DNA from: Blasia pusilla
Taxonomy: Eukaryota; Marchantiophyta; Marchantiopsida; Blasiales
Reading direction: 5' to 3'
DNA length: 64,000 bases
NCBI GenBank assembly: GCA_050084515.1
Contig: CM114275.1
Location: 18,538,001-18,602,000, forward strand
The position numbers and the translations under genes are program-made. This document shows, piece by piece, positions 47,241 through 59,585 of the stretch (position 1 is the stretch's first letter; every line of letters begins with the position of its first letter). The notes below the pieces were generated by a model. That model was not told the origin of the DNA. It saw only the letters and a list, made by a program, of their open reading frames with translations, and searched no databases.

Positions 47241-47380
47241 TCTATACGTATATCATCAATGGAGAACGGCCCTTCGTTTGGCAAACTCCTCTCCTCGCCG
47301 GCCTTCTAAACTAAGACGATCGCTCGACATTGATTTAGAATTGATTTATTCAAACCCGGCAACGCACGGGTTTACACTAG
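47241..47380 (+). mobile_element. 140-bp non-autonomous mini-Helitron
   Basis: The 5' end TCTATACGTATATCATCAAT, followed by GGAGAACG, resembles the 5' end of the large Helitrons (TCTATAC...GGGAGAACG). The 3' end has a perfect 7-bp stem AAACCCG/CGGGTTT (47,352-47,358 and 47,367-47,373), then ACACTAG followed by host T. The base before the 5' TC is G rather than the usual A, so the left boundary is less certain. Confidence 0.65.
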
Positions 47381-49469
47381 TCTCATGTAATTCGGGTCTC
47401 GTTTCTTTCCTACTGGCGCGTCTGGGAAACGACTGCACCTCCAGTGCTGGAGGGTCTCTCGCTATGCTCAAGAATCTAGCGAGAATAACGCGACTAACGC
47501 TTCCGAGCTTCGGAGGGGGTTCCTCGACTGTAGTTTGTCGTGTCGTCGCGCTCGGATCCGCGGCCGTCGCCCATCGCCGAGCGCAGCCGATTCGGGCGAG
47601 CGGCGGCACTCTCGTGCGGATTTCAGCCCGAAGCGACTTCTGACATCAGCGCAGAAAGCAGCCCAATCGGTGCCGTCCCCGGAATGAGCGGAAGCGAGGG
47701 CGATGGTTGTGGCCGCGATGCGATGGCAGAAGGCGTTTGCTTACGTGACCGCTCTTTGCAGAGGGGAATCGCAGGAACACGAACTTTACGACAACTACTA
47801 CTGTCTGTCTTTTGCACATGCTCCTCCCCTCGACCTCCCGCCATTTTGCTTTCCTTCCTGATACCCACTCCCCTCGGACTCCGTAGTCCCATCTACGTAC
47901 TAATCGTGTTACTCACTGGAGGACACGTGTATGCTCCGAAACCGCTCGCAAGTGAAGTGTCCGTGCATGGATGGACACTTCACCATTCAGATTTTAATAA
48001 GATTAATTTCTTTTCCAATGACGGTTCCAGAAATAGACACGTGCCTTTTTTAGTTAATAGAATAGTTCATTGTCTACGGTAATAGCATTGTTGGAATTGG
48101 AGGATGGGTAGCTCAAAATTATACTTTTGTGCATCACATGGACCGCCAGTCCGTATTATCATTTGGCATTTTCAATTGAGATTTATAGTCTCAAATTGAT
48201 TTCCAATGGTATTTGAGAAAATTTGAAAAGTAATTTAATTTCATGGGCTTATACTAGTTTCTTTTATTTTAAAAATTCAACTCAAAATCTAATATGGATT
48301 ATATAAAAGAAGATGGGATCATGTTTCAAAGAACACCACAAAGACAAAATGGAGTTAAAGCTTCCCCGTTTGTTATAAAGAAATTATAACAACCAACAAA
48401 AGAGCCTTTGACCGTGAGGCGGATTCACCGTTTGTCTCAAGCATTCATCCCTTGTCCTCTAATCATCTATAACTATTGTGAGAGTTGTCACGTCTTTTAG
48501 GACGGATCAACAATATTCCTAATGCGCCTTAGAGAAGATAAGAGGAGAACTTCAAGAGGTCGAGGATAATTTAATGAGGCCTTAAGTAAACCGAGAGAGT
48601 AAAGTTCCCTTTTGTTTTGGCTTATTTGGAATCATATTGAGGAAATTATTATTTCGGGTAAGTTCCTACTAGGAGCATAGTTGAATTTCCATTTTAGGAA
48701 GTGATCTTTGAACCTCTACTGTAGGTCTAGAGTTAAGGAGGTACGCTACGAGCATAAGTTCATAGCTTATCGTGGAGAGAGTGAAGGGGAGAGTGAAGGG
48801 GTATACCCAAAGAGAGAACTTTGGAGTTCATTCTCTTTTTGTCGAGCCTCTTGGCATAAGGCCATAGAGTTATGATCCTCCTTACCTTGGAAGTAACCCA
48901 AGGCCCCTCATTAGGAGATGGGGTTTGTTTTGACGCGACAGAGAGATGAAGATTGTGTGAAGATTTGAGGGACCTAAATTTAGATTTTCTCTTAAATGGA
49001 ATTACCTAAAATAGTGATATTTGTCACTAATATGGCCTACTTTTTTACGAGTGCATGTCTTACTTTCTTTAGTTTCAAGTTTTTGAAAAAATATTTTTTG
49101 AAGTGCATTTTGAATTTTTCTCCAATGCCTTACAGTCCAAGAACTTGAAGACATAGTCGATGAAACCATTTGGGGTCCCAAGAACTTGAACCTCTTCAAT
49201 ACATATGGTAAAATTAGGAGTAGATGTTATGAATGTTGAAGGAACCCATGAAGGAGACCATACCCAAAATTTACCAGGTTGGACTTTAAGGTTTAGCGTA
49301 GAGAGTTGCTTCAAAAAATGGATGTAACCAAGAATCCCTTTAGAAGGAGGACTATAATGTGGGTATCATCAACAAAAAAATTTGAAAGATAAGATGAAAA
49401 AGCTTGGGTTGATGCTTGAAGTGCAAAAAAATATATGCAATAGCAAAGAGTGGGTCGTGGGTCATCTTT
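47381..49469. other. Intergenic; GC-rich then AT-rich, no gene
   Basis: The GC-rich character continues to about 47.95 kb (CpG-rich, overlapping open frames, no recognised domain). An 11-bp hairpin (GTGAAGTGTCC/GGACACTTCAC) lies at 47,952-47,983. From 48.0 kb the sequence is AT-rich without coding signal. Confidence 0.45.
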
Positions 49470-49815
49470 AGGATTAAAATTACATCTTAGTTAGCCAACA
49501 GGTACAACTCTATCGTGTTGATGGCATAGAGGGTCAACATGCTATTTAGGCATACTTGTGTCTTGAGGTATCGGATGAAGTTGGCAATAGGTCCATTGTT
49601 TCGAGATCGTCATTTTTTCTGGCTCCTTTCTTTTGCCATTTTTGGCGAGATGACTTGTTGATTGAGTCAACGCTCACCCGATAACCTACGAATGTAGGTT
49701 ATTGTTTGGAGGGCTATTTTTGGAGGAAGAGCTTTTGCATCTTCTCAAGGGTATAAGAGAGTGAGAGAGGGATTTCACAAGCCATCTTTCTCATTTTTAG
49801 TCTTTGGAGCACTCC
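49470..49815 (+). mobile_element. LTR-retrotransposon relic, second copy
   Basis: A peptide LVSQQVQLYRVDGIEG read at about 49.48-49.53 kb, followed by GAGTCAACGC, CGATAACCTAC, a TATAAGAGAG-type box and AAGCCATCTTTCTC, parallels the minus-strand relic at 9.35-9.76 kb. A diverged inverted copy of the last part lies at 50,299-50,376. This is consistent with a coding 3' end followed by an LTR. Confidence 0.5.
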
Positions 49816-50298
49816 TCCTATTAGGTCTTGGTTGGAGCTGTAGTGTTAGAGTGTGGATTCTCTCATGGATGAGGGTGTGTGGGGCTTGATAATACCTATA
49901 GATTCGAGAGTGGAATTGGTCGTGTAAGCTATTTTTACTTTGATTTCATATGAGAAAGATGGCAAGGGTAGGGGAAATTCTTTGTGTGTAGGTGGGTAGA
50001 CAAGCTAGCTCAGTGGGAATCCCCTCCAGACAAGTGTTTGCATTTGTGTTGTTTCATGTTTAAAAGATTATGCATAGAAGAGCTGCTTGCTTTTTCTGGT
50101 TTTGTTGGTGCAAACAAACGTAGGGCGATGGTAGAGAATTGGGGAGTGGCGCTTAGATGTAGGGAAGCGTGTAAGTGTTGGCAAGTACGCGGGAACGTGC
50201 GGAAATTAAGAAAGTGTTTTAGGCCACATAATCGTTGAGGGACTGTCAAGTACATGGAAATGTCAAGAAAATGGTTTAGGTTAGGGTACATTCATGGT

Positions 50299-50376
50299 TG
50301 TAAGTTGACAAAGACTAAAAAAGAAAGATGGAGCTTGCTTGATCCTCTCTCACTCTCTTATACCCTTGAGAAGATG
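50299..50376 (-). repeat. Inverted partner of the 49.74-49.81 kb segment
   Basis: A perfect 33-bp inverted match (49,738-49,770 with 50,344-50,376, core TATAAGAGAGTGAGAGAG) extends with about 80 percent identity by eye to about 78 bp. The two arms bound about 640 bp. They may be two LTR fragments in opposite orientation or the terminal inverted repeats of a foldback element. Confidence 0.7.
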
Positions 50377-50461
50377 AGAGTGCTTCCAAAAAATGTGGAT
50401 TCAAACACACTTTAGGTGCTATATATCTATTTTGAAACCTTTCACACTTGTTATTTGATCA

Positions 50462-50640
50462 TCAACTGTTGAGGTGGTTGATGGAGTCGAATAAGCTTAC
50501 AAGGAAGCTTGCTTGGTAGGCTCTATTACTATAGGATTATGAGTTTGATTTGGTTCTTAAGCTAGATTGGTTAAACCAAGATGCAGATGGATTAAGTTGC
50601 AGCCTATGCCCGAGTCAAAGAAACAACACATGAGCTCGAT
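50462..50640 (+). pseudogene. Ty3/gypsy RNase H to integrase linker fragment
   Basis: One frame reads LRWLMESNKLTRKLAW, stop, ALLL, stop, DYEFDLVLKLDWLNQDADGL. This is the typical end of gypsy RNase H (L.WLM.S.KLTGKLARWAL.L.EYDF.V....G..N..AD.LSR pattern). Two stops and the missing remainder make it a dead fragment. Confidence 0.88.
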
Positions 50641-50800
50641 GGCACAAAGCGAGTGATGAGGAGAAAGTGCCCAATTGGCCCTACCTTCGTTTGTTGGTTC
50701 ACTATCTCACGTTAACAACAACTTGAAGTAACAACTCCAATGGTGTGATCAGATGATGAGTCTTCAGATTCGAAGGTCAGTGAGGAGTTGACGGTTCATC

Positions 50801-50871
50801 ATGTTGGAACTTCATAACCTCCACATCATCATGATATCCATGATGATGTGGAGGTTATGAAGTTCCAACAT
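50801..50871. repeat. Perfect 33-bp inverted repeat (hairpin)
   Basis: The left arm 50,801-50,833 is exactly reverse-complemented at 50,839-50,871 with a 5-nt spacer. The arm begins ATGTTGGAACTTCATAACCT. The perfect match implies a recent origin. Confidence 0.95.
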
Positions 50872-51679
50872 ATAGGTGTCACAACGGGCACGATAAGTAC
50901 TAGAGAGTGGGATTGGATCCTACATAGAGCCAAGAGATTCACGTGGGACGTGAAAATATTTTACGGGTGTAGAGGGATGGTAGGGTTTTGGGTGGTGCCT
51001 CATCCTTCCCAACGGGCATGTGTTGTGCGACATACCCACGGTCGAGGAGTTGGGGCCAAGGTTGCATAGAAACTGACAAGTCTGGACACCTCCATGGACA
51101 TGCCCAATGGGCTCCCCTCTTGCATCGAAGCTTGCTTGGAGCCTGCCCTTGAGCCCGCCAACCCGTAACGTAGACATGAGCTATTTTTCTCAACTCCTCG
51201 GGTTGGCACGCTAGAGTGTAATAAGAGAGGTGACCTATATGGTATCAAAAGAAATGGCTCGAGATTATGAATCTATAATGTCCTTAGAGAGATGGAAAAT
51301 GTAGGGAATGATAAAGTGGTGAGGTAAAGTGTTGAAAGTGTAGGAAAGATGTATGAGATGAATTGACCTAAAACAAACATGTATACAAAAATACGTGGTG
51401 GTCTCGTAAGACACCAAATATATGAAGGAGAAAGCATGGCCTCTTACAAGAGGACACTACCCCTCATGCCAACTAACCTTGAGCCTCATAGGCCTAAGTG
51501 GCACCATCTAAAGACTAAGTGCATTATGACATGCCATTAGTCCCAGTAAAAGGGGGCCGACCTCCACTAGGTTGCCACTCCACATAGAGGGAAGGGTGAC
51601 TTTTGCTTGTAGGTCACCTCCAAAGAGCAAGTCATATATGACCTCTCAAAATAGATATGAACAAGACTCTTAGTATAAT

Positions 51680-51751
51680 AGATGGGAGGTAGGACGAGAT
51701 AGTATCAAGGCTTCTTAGGGCCTCGGTGCTATCTCGTCCTACCTCCCATCT
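51680..51751. repeat. Perfect 23-bp inverted repeat with 26-nt loop
   Basis: The arm containing GATGGGAGGTAGGACGAGAT (51,680-51,702) is exactly complementary to 51,729-51,751, and one further flanking pair also matches. The arm-loop geometry resembles a small-RNA precursor. Confidence 0.93.
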
Positions 51752-52696
51752 ACCATGACTTACTTCCAACTATTGCATCGTAGGATTGTATTAGATGGTT
51801 CAGCACAAACTCCAAATATTTAAAGTTTGGTATACAATAGCCATGAGAGTGATAGAGACAGATGAAGAAAACCCACTTATGCACTTGTACAAAACCCCCC
51901 TCTAGATGACTACAAAAATTGACTGGATGTTACTCAAACCGAGGCTATGAGACTCTGTAATTACTTAACCAGACTATAGTAATAAAAATTACTCCTAGTC
52001 GTATAAGTTGTTACTGAAACCGAGGATAGTCATATCTGAGTCTCATTACGGCTCTTACATGTAAGCGTCATTTTTTTTCTTGACCAGACAGGCTCTCGAG
52101 CACATACTCTGGCCGTGTGATTCTGTGAACCGTGAGATTGAGAATTTTGTAAGGAGATACGTAATTCAATGAATGTGATCTTAATAAGGGTTTTAATTTA
52201 GGATTTGTGTGACTTTAACTAAGGTTCGTGTGACTTAATTGATTGTGATCCGAGCTTCATTAATACGAATTCATAGATCTATGCGGCCTTACAATTTTTC
52301 ATTTAATACGAATTTGCTAAGTTGTTTCGTACAAGGTTGGGACAAAGAGATCCCTCACAAATTTTTTTACTAGAACGGTTTTATAGTCCGAATCCTTTTA
52401 CAAACCCCTAATCCCGAGTTTCAAATAATTGGATTTTTGATGGTTATGATGACTAGTAAACCCGACCTCCCCATCATTTGTGTGAAAATTCTAATACAAA
52501 CTTTCTAATGTGAACCAAACCAAAATATTTGCATTCATTCCGGAGCAGTAAACTTCTGCACGAGCATTACTTCCATGCCTTGTATTTCCCGTGGGCACCC
52601 CTTCCATGCCTTGCATTTCCATGAACTCTATTTTTATCCACCTTTAAAAGAGGGCCGCATACTAGTTTTAGTTACTCAACATAGTCACTAAATACA

Positions 52697-52731
52697 ACTT
52701 CACCTAGTCATTTCTTATGACTAGGTGAAGT
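52697..52731. repeat. 15-bp perfect inverted repeat in a TGACTA-rich segment
   Basis: ACTTCACCTAGTCAT and its complement are separated by 5 nt. The surrounding 52,675-52,800 contains additional AGTCA/TGACT copies with partial symmetry, suggesting a MITE-like foldback element. Confidence 0.75.
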
Positions 52732-52799
52732 CATAAAGAATGACTCATCTAGTCATAAATAGTGACTCGGAATGACTATATTGAATAATAGATAATGAC

Positions 52800-53579
52800 T
52801 CCATGTGTCACAAAAGAATGAGAGTGAGTCATTAAAATGACTTGTCCATGTTATTCTACAATCCTATCATATAACTAATAGTATACAAAACATTTATGCA
52901 AGTAACATAAACCATTATAGCCAATCATTCATGTATGACACAGTTGCTTTATTGTTGACAGAATCATGTACATTATATTGGCATTTAGAGTCCATTTTGT
53001 ATCCATGACAACCATACATACAACCCCCCTCATTGTCTCAAAATAAAGACTTGAATTTACAGCTCCTCCAACTTATTTCATGGAAATGGAAATGGCCACA
53101 CTCAAAACTCTAACGCAGAGGACTTGGTTCCTCTACTAGTGAGTACAGAAACCCTCTTATGAATGATTGCAAATCTAAAAAATCCCCCTCTGAATAGATC
53201 AAAATTAAGATTGGAATTTACAAGTACATTTGAATGGCCACAATCAAAACAACTGAACACAAAGGGAAGATGCCCCTACTTCTGAGAAGGCATAAGAAGA
53301 TGAGATGGATTGCACTCCGTAGTAATTTTTTTGATGAATGTGATAGTCCAACAACCATTTTTGTTGGCTTTTTTCCTTTGATTGATTTCTTAGATATCCT
53401 CCTAATCATTGTGAGGTACTGACCTACATGGTTATGCATTCAACTATGGCACAATTGTTGTTAGACATATATATGAGCGTTTTGCACTTGACATGCTGAT
53501 TGTTGATGTTTGTGCTCTCTTAAAGTCTCATTACAACATATTATTCTTCATGGGGAATAATCCAATTTCTGCAACAAAA
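52800..53579. other. AT-rich stretch with no gene
   Basis: No coding motif or RNA gene is recognised. Confidence 0.45.
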
Positions 53580-54115
53580 AATGAAAGGTAAAGGTTTAGT
53601 GGAGGAATACGTGGATACTTTGGAGGACCAAATAGTTACAAGTAGCAATAAAAAACATGTATCAAATTTTTTAGCTCTATTTTGGAGATAAATGTTACAT
53701 AGATACAAGAATACATTTGAAAGTGACAACGACTCTAGTTGGAAATCAGTAAAGGAGCAACAAAGTTCACCCTCCTCATTGTATTGTTGAGACTCATTGT
53801 TTGTTGCTTGAGACTTTGTTTATGTCTTGTTATAACCAGTAAAGTAGGGGGAAAAGGCTTACTGTAGGAGTAGATGGACACTTTGACTACATGTGTAGTT
53901 GTATTGACTTGCATATAGCCAAAAGAAACATGTGTTGGATTTTCGAACTCTATTTAATGATGCTTTATTTTGGATATCAATGTTGCAAAGACTAAAGCAA
54001 GGAAACATTTGAATGTTGCATAGGTCTAATTGGAAATCAACAAAGGACTAGCAAAACTTACCCTTCTCACTATACTCTTATGACTATTGTTGCTTGAAAC
54101 TTTGTTTTCATAAAT
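53580..54115. repeat. Two diverged tandem copies of about 270 bp
   Basis: Both copies share, in order, a TGGACACTTTG-like block, an AAACATGT block, a TTTTGGA(G/T)AT(A/C)AATGTT block, a TAATTGGAAATCA-like block, and a final GTTGCTTGA(G/A)ACTTTGTTT block (about 53,800 and about 54,095). There are many substitutions and the sequence is noncoding. Confidence 0.7.
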
Positions 54116-57100
54116 TTCTTTTAGCTTTTGAGTGCCTAATTATAATGCCTCCACATGCATCCTATTTCGTGAAGTGCAACTTTTTTGACCCTCCTTTAAA
54201 TAGTATTAGAATTGAACATACTTACTGAGCAATTATCTCACCTCCCTAAACATGCTTACTTAGCTAAAATGTGATTTAAGAGGTAACGACTCCAAGAGAA
54301 ATAATTGAGGAGAGATGCACCTATCTTGATGGATTATGTGGCCCATGTAGAGGAGGGGGATCTATTATTCCAACAATAACTAAGATCTTCATGGGCTCTT
54401 CTTCCTCTTGCCACACAAGAAATTCTACCCCCTTTCCGTCAATTAATAAACAAAATGAGCTTGATTGACTTCAAGAGCTTATCTTAGGACTTTGCACTAA
54501 ATCAAGTTTTCCAATAGTCTCTTTAAGGTATTCTCTAATACTCATTGAGCTCGTCCGTGTTTATGTGTAAGTACAAACGCATGGGCATGACTTATTGCAA
54601 ATCCTCTTATTCTTCCATTCATCTTCCTTGGAGTGTATTCTTAACAAGTCTGTCGTTACGCCTCGGACTTCCTTATCCTTCTCTTCTAAATGTGCCAAGT
54701 TGTATATGTGGGGATGCAAAGGAAGTGGTCGGGGGTTAGGGTTGGTTGGGGTCATTGACCTCATCATCCATTCACGTATGACCATCCACTACAACTCTCA
54801 TGGGATTTGTTTCAAACTACTAACTTATTTAATTGGTTTTTGTGTGGGTTTGTTATCATTCTATTACATTTCTTAGATTCCTTTCCTTCCCACGTTATCC
54901 TCTTTTGAGACTTGTTTTTCGAATAAAATATACTTTACTAGGATGTCAAAGAGAACCAATACCCATTGTACGTAGGAAGGTTTAGGGTCAACTCGAAACC
55001 AACAGCCGGCCAGTAAGTAGAGCCCAAAATGGAAAGGCCACAAGTAGAGCCCAAAATGAAAAGGCCATGGAGATTCAAAGGATCCGAGTGCAAAGGAACA
55101 TTTCGAAAAACCTGCAGAGATCAAACCCCGAGAGTCGGGAGGTCCATGAGCAATGGACAGATATTATGCACTCGCTACACGCCATGGGTTTTGTATAGCT
55201 GCAGTTCTCCGTGTCACTGCTGCTGTGCTTCGAAGTGGCAGCGATAGTCGGAACGCAATGCTGCAAACTGTGTGAAGCACTGTGTGTACAGATCACCTTT
55301 CCTACTCTGCGAATGCCACTGCTGCATGCGAAAACTTGAGTCGTAGCGATGGAACTTCGTGGGAAAGAAAGAAAGAAAGAAAGAGATCTCTCTCGCAAAA
55401 TCTCCTGCGGTGGACACACTCAGATGAATGATTGCAAGTTTCTCAGAGAGCCTACTCTCGTCTCGATGAGGATCTTGCTCTGCTGACATTATCAGATCTA
55501 ATCGAGCATGAATTAATTCCTGGGCAGGCTTCAAAATCCCTTCTGATGTGACGAGCTAGCTGTAAGATCCTCTGTGGGCCGTAGTCCGAATTTCTCCTCG
55601 CCCCATTACGTCTGAAGAGAGGAACGGTACGCCCCTTACATCAACACCATCACCGGCGGGATGTTGTACCTCACAGAGCTTTGGGCAAGGAAGGAGATGG
55701 TGTGTAGCGGACATCATGTCCCCTTATTCGTGCCAACTTTGTACCAGGAAACACCAAGCAATCACAAATACGCATCCCGGAGCTGAAAGACACATCACAA
55801 CCAGATGTAGTCGCGGAATAGTATCCAATCCAACAAACCAAGCGACAGGCAAGATATTCGGTTGCTCTACTCTGTTGTCGAATAGTTTCTGAGATTCTAC
55901 CTAGACGCACCGGGAGAAGCGCGTCGGCCGGTCTGTGACTATTCATGGCGTAAGTGAGGTCACTGAGGTGGCGGTATCTTCAACGTCCGTCCTTCTGTTC
56001 GTGCTTTCCAGAGATGGCTCTGGTGAGTTTGTGAAAGAGTTTGGAATCAGTTATGGAAGTTTAGTCCATCTTACGGGCTCCGTGGACCCTTCAATCCATG
56101 CCACATCACTATTCGCCTGCTGTCACGGCGTTCTTCAGACAGAAAAGTCATCGCTATTTGGGCATATCTTATCGATTTTTTCAAATACGGTAATTGAGAT
56201 GGAGTCGTATATGCAATCGATCGTCTGTTGATGCGAATTAGCCTCCACTTTGTCTCCGCGATGATAGGATCATCATCTCACCGCTCTCGGATCGCACAGT
56301 TGCGCAGATTTGCAAAATGCCTGGTCAATTGAGTGTTGCGTGCACTCTGCTCACTCCGAGGACAAGCAAGTAATCCAATAAAGTTGTCTCCATGAACCTT
56401 ACGACTCTCAGAGAGCTTCTTTGTTTTCAGACTCATGCCTGTGTAGTTTCCTTAGTGAGTGACTTCAACCAAAATGGCGATCGTGTTCCCTTCTGATGCG
56501 AGGGCAGCTGACTCCATCCGCAGGTGAAGAAGTAGCCGTGACAGCCCTATCACCAGACTCACTTCAAGGAAGTAGGGCATTCGCAATCGAAGAAGAATCA
56601 GGAAGAGTATCCTCACCTCTGTATACAATTCTATCGTCTGTAGTAGACCAAAAGAAAGTGACTTTACTGTCGATTGTTCGGACACGTATGACGTTGGGAA
56701 GCTATGGCCGTATTCAAACACGAGCTGGCGATTGGCACTTCACGTTCCCTGAAGGAACGTTCGCATCCTAGATTCTTGGTCAGTATCTCATCTTGTCCGA
56801 GAAAGAGAGCAGACCGAATCGAATCGCGTGTTCGAACAGATTGAGTACGAGAATTGAGTGAACGGATTTAGAGGAAAACGCTAATCCGAAGGAAGAACGC
56901 TGAGAAGTATCATTTGCGTCGAACATCTGTTGAGCGCTCTGGCCTTGTATGGGTGGGGTGGTGATCTTCGGTTAGCCTTCGTAGTTTCGGATAGGGATTC
57001 CTTCTTCATTTTCCTGGCAGCTCCATCGCACATCAGCAGAAAGATATCTAACTCTAGAATATAGTGTATCGATTCCTTTGTGTGTCTCTAGTTTCTAGCC

Positions 57101-59585
57101 CAATGCTCCTGGTTATCAGCGTCTTCTCAAGTGTGGGGTATCTACTGTTTGAAGCTTAGCTATCTGCTAAAAATTGGACATTTTCTGGATTGAATGTACA
57201 TTTGAGTAGCAGGAAGAAAACAAGCATCGCTTTCTTGTCCATAATGGGAAACAGTGCTTGCATCCAACAACACAAGAGTTATGAAGGTAGCACAACTGAG
57301 CACTCCACGACTTCAAATTCGGAGCAGGTTGCTCGCTCACCTTCTTGGGCTTACATTCCACTGAAGCTGATACGCGTATCTTTCATAGCTTAGTTTCTGC
57401 AAGTGAAGTGAACACGCTAAATAGGGGTTTGCATACTTGGATTGTTCGCTAGGGTCAAGACGTGGTCTAGACAAATGAAGCCTCTTATTTGGAAACAGAC
57501 ACTAGCTCGTACTGGATGCAGCAGTAGGTAGCACTAAAAAGCTGCTCTTTGTGATCCACAGTGCTTATTTATGACGTGATGCACTGGTTTGCTTTCGATA
57601 GAACACTTGGAAACTGAAATAAAAGCAGCAAGCGAGAGATGCAGCCATTATCATTGTTTCTGTTTGCAGATTCCTCTAAGTGACCACCTCCTTGCTCACG
57701 ACCCTCCCTTCTGTTCAGGCGGACAGATATCACCTTTTAGTAGATCAATCATGTCCTATTGGGTAGTCTGGTCAAGATAAATGCGGAGAAAGTGATTCAT
57801 CTGGATCACTAAGGTTCAGGTGATGAGATCTTGAGGTGATTCAATCCGCTGATTTTCATAAATTCCAGTGTATCTATGTTAGAAGTTTAGGAATCTGCTA
57901 TTTGGGAGGCTCAGCATAATTCTGAAGATGCATGTTTAAGATTATCGTAGTTTGTCGATAATTAGACGGTTTCTCAACCCACATAACAATCGTAGTGCGA
58001 GACCACACATAACAATTGTAGCGCAAGACCACACACACTGATTGATTGGTGGGCACCAATCCACAAATGTGTGAGAAGAGATTCACGCATCATCTTTAGA
58101 TGTGCATGATAACCGTTCGAGAACTTCTCGAGTTTCTTTAGCTAGACGGCCTGTCTTACGTGTGTAATTATTTCTACTGCCTACCACGAGCGCTGGAAAA
58201 GTTGGTTGAATGATGAGTAGCCTTGCTTTCAATCAGGTGGGTTTTGTTTCCCTATATTTCAAACACATGTAGACAATTGACGGAGTTTACCAATCGAGAA
58301 GCCATCTTCTACAACTGGAAACATGGAATCATTCAGAACTGAACGACAGGGTGATGCAATAGATCAGATGTAATCTCCATTATTCAAAAGTGGAACAAGT
58401 TGATGGAGAAAATCGACCAGATCAACTAAAAGGGAATTGTGCGAAATCGGACTCGCCAAATTTTGACCTCAGCGAGTTCATATTTCCTTAAAACCGGTAT
58501 CAATACGGCCCCATCTTAGAGGACCCAAAAAAAGTCGTCCACTCCGCACTATCGATTCTGCTTCCCACAATCCGAATGGTCTGGAATCTACACCAAACGC
58601 TCATATTTATTGGTGGTCGACAGGTAGCTTGTTTTCTTCACAACAATTCTAGCGCAAATCATCAGGTCTCATTTGCACACACCAAAGCGCAACTGACAGC
58701 ATCGGTAAAAGAAACAGTGAGAGACAGAAACGGATAAATTTCCAAACACCACATGTTCCCTTTTCTAGTGCGCTACACAGCACAAAACGCAACGAATGGG
58801 CTGAGAAGAGTTCTGTCAAACGGTGACAGAGAACTGATAAAACTTCAACACACATGTCTACCTTTGTACTGCACGGAACGCAGCGAATCAACTTAAACGA
58901 GTCCTGCCACACGAAGTTACTCCACATCAATTGCCTCATCACCCGAATGGCGCATTAGACTTACGCCCTTCGCTACCGCATTGAAGTCAGTCTCAAAGAT
59001 CTCTCCCTCACTGACCCGGTATGGGCCCCGGACTAGTTGAACACCTCGCCTCAATTTCTAGCGCTACCGGATCTTCGAGGGCAAAGGGAGAGGAATTGCT
59101 TTCGTGCCGAGGTTTTGGATCGGAGCAGGTTCTCATGAAGTTGAGCGTTTTCAGCAGGACTTTTAGAGTCATGTTTTGACATTGTTATCCGCACACCTGT
59201 GAGGACGTTTTGGGTGGAAGCGGAATTTCCTGAAGTTGTTTCCGTCTCTCTCCACAACACAACAAACCCAAGTGTCTTCGTGACACACTGGTATGTCCGA
59301 TTCCGTCTTGCCCTGCGATCAAGATTCAAGAAGTGGAAAACGTTTCAGAGGGGACGGGGGGGCCTGCGTGCGTGATAAGGCACTCCGGTTCCCCTATTCT
59401 GAGTTCCCTACGGAGTTGTTGGTCACCTGGACGTGTCCCAACTCAGTTTTCCCTAGCCCCTACGGAGTTGTTATCACCCGGACTTGTCCCAACTGAGTTC
59501 ACAGTTGAGTTTTATGGCTCCGAATCGGGTAGCTCCTATTTAACTCCTACTCCATCTTTTCGGGTTGTTTCTAATCATGAATATA
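54116..59585. other. Mostly unique-looking DNA without a recognised gene
   Basis: From about 55.1 to 58.3 kb the sequence has gene-like GC content and several open stretches (for example 55,214-55,534 minus, 56,496-56,771 plus, and an APYINTITGGMLYLTELW reading at about 55.63-55.68 kb plus). I could not join them into a protein I recognise. A spliced gene may be present. Short direct duplications occur at 55,022-55,065, 57,984-58,036, 58,710-58,890 and 59,405-59,500. There is a GAAA microsatellite at about 55,363-55,385. Confidence 0.35.

Noticed and set aside
52655-52676. CTAG-like Helitron end (CATACTAGT)
   Set aside because: No hairpin in the preceding 30 nt.
57247-57390. Small frame starting MGNSAC, like an N-myristoylation signal
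   Set aside because: Too short, no homology recognised, and such starts occur by chance.
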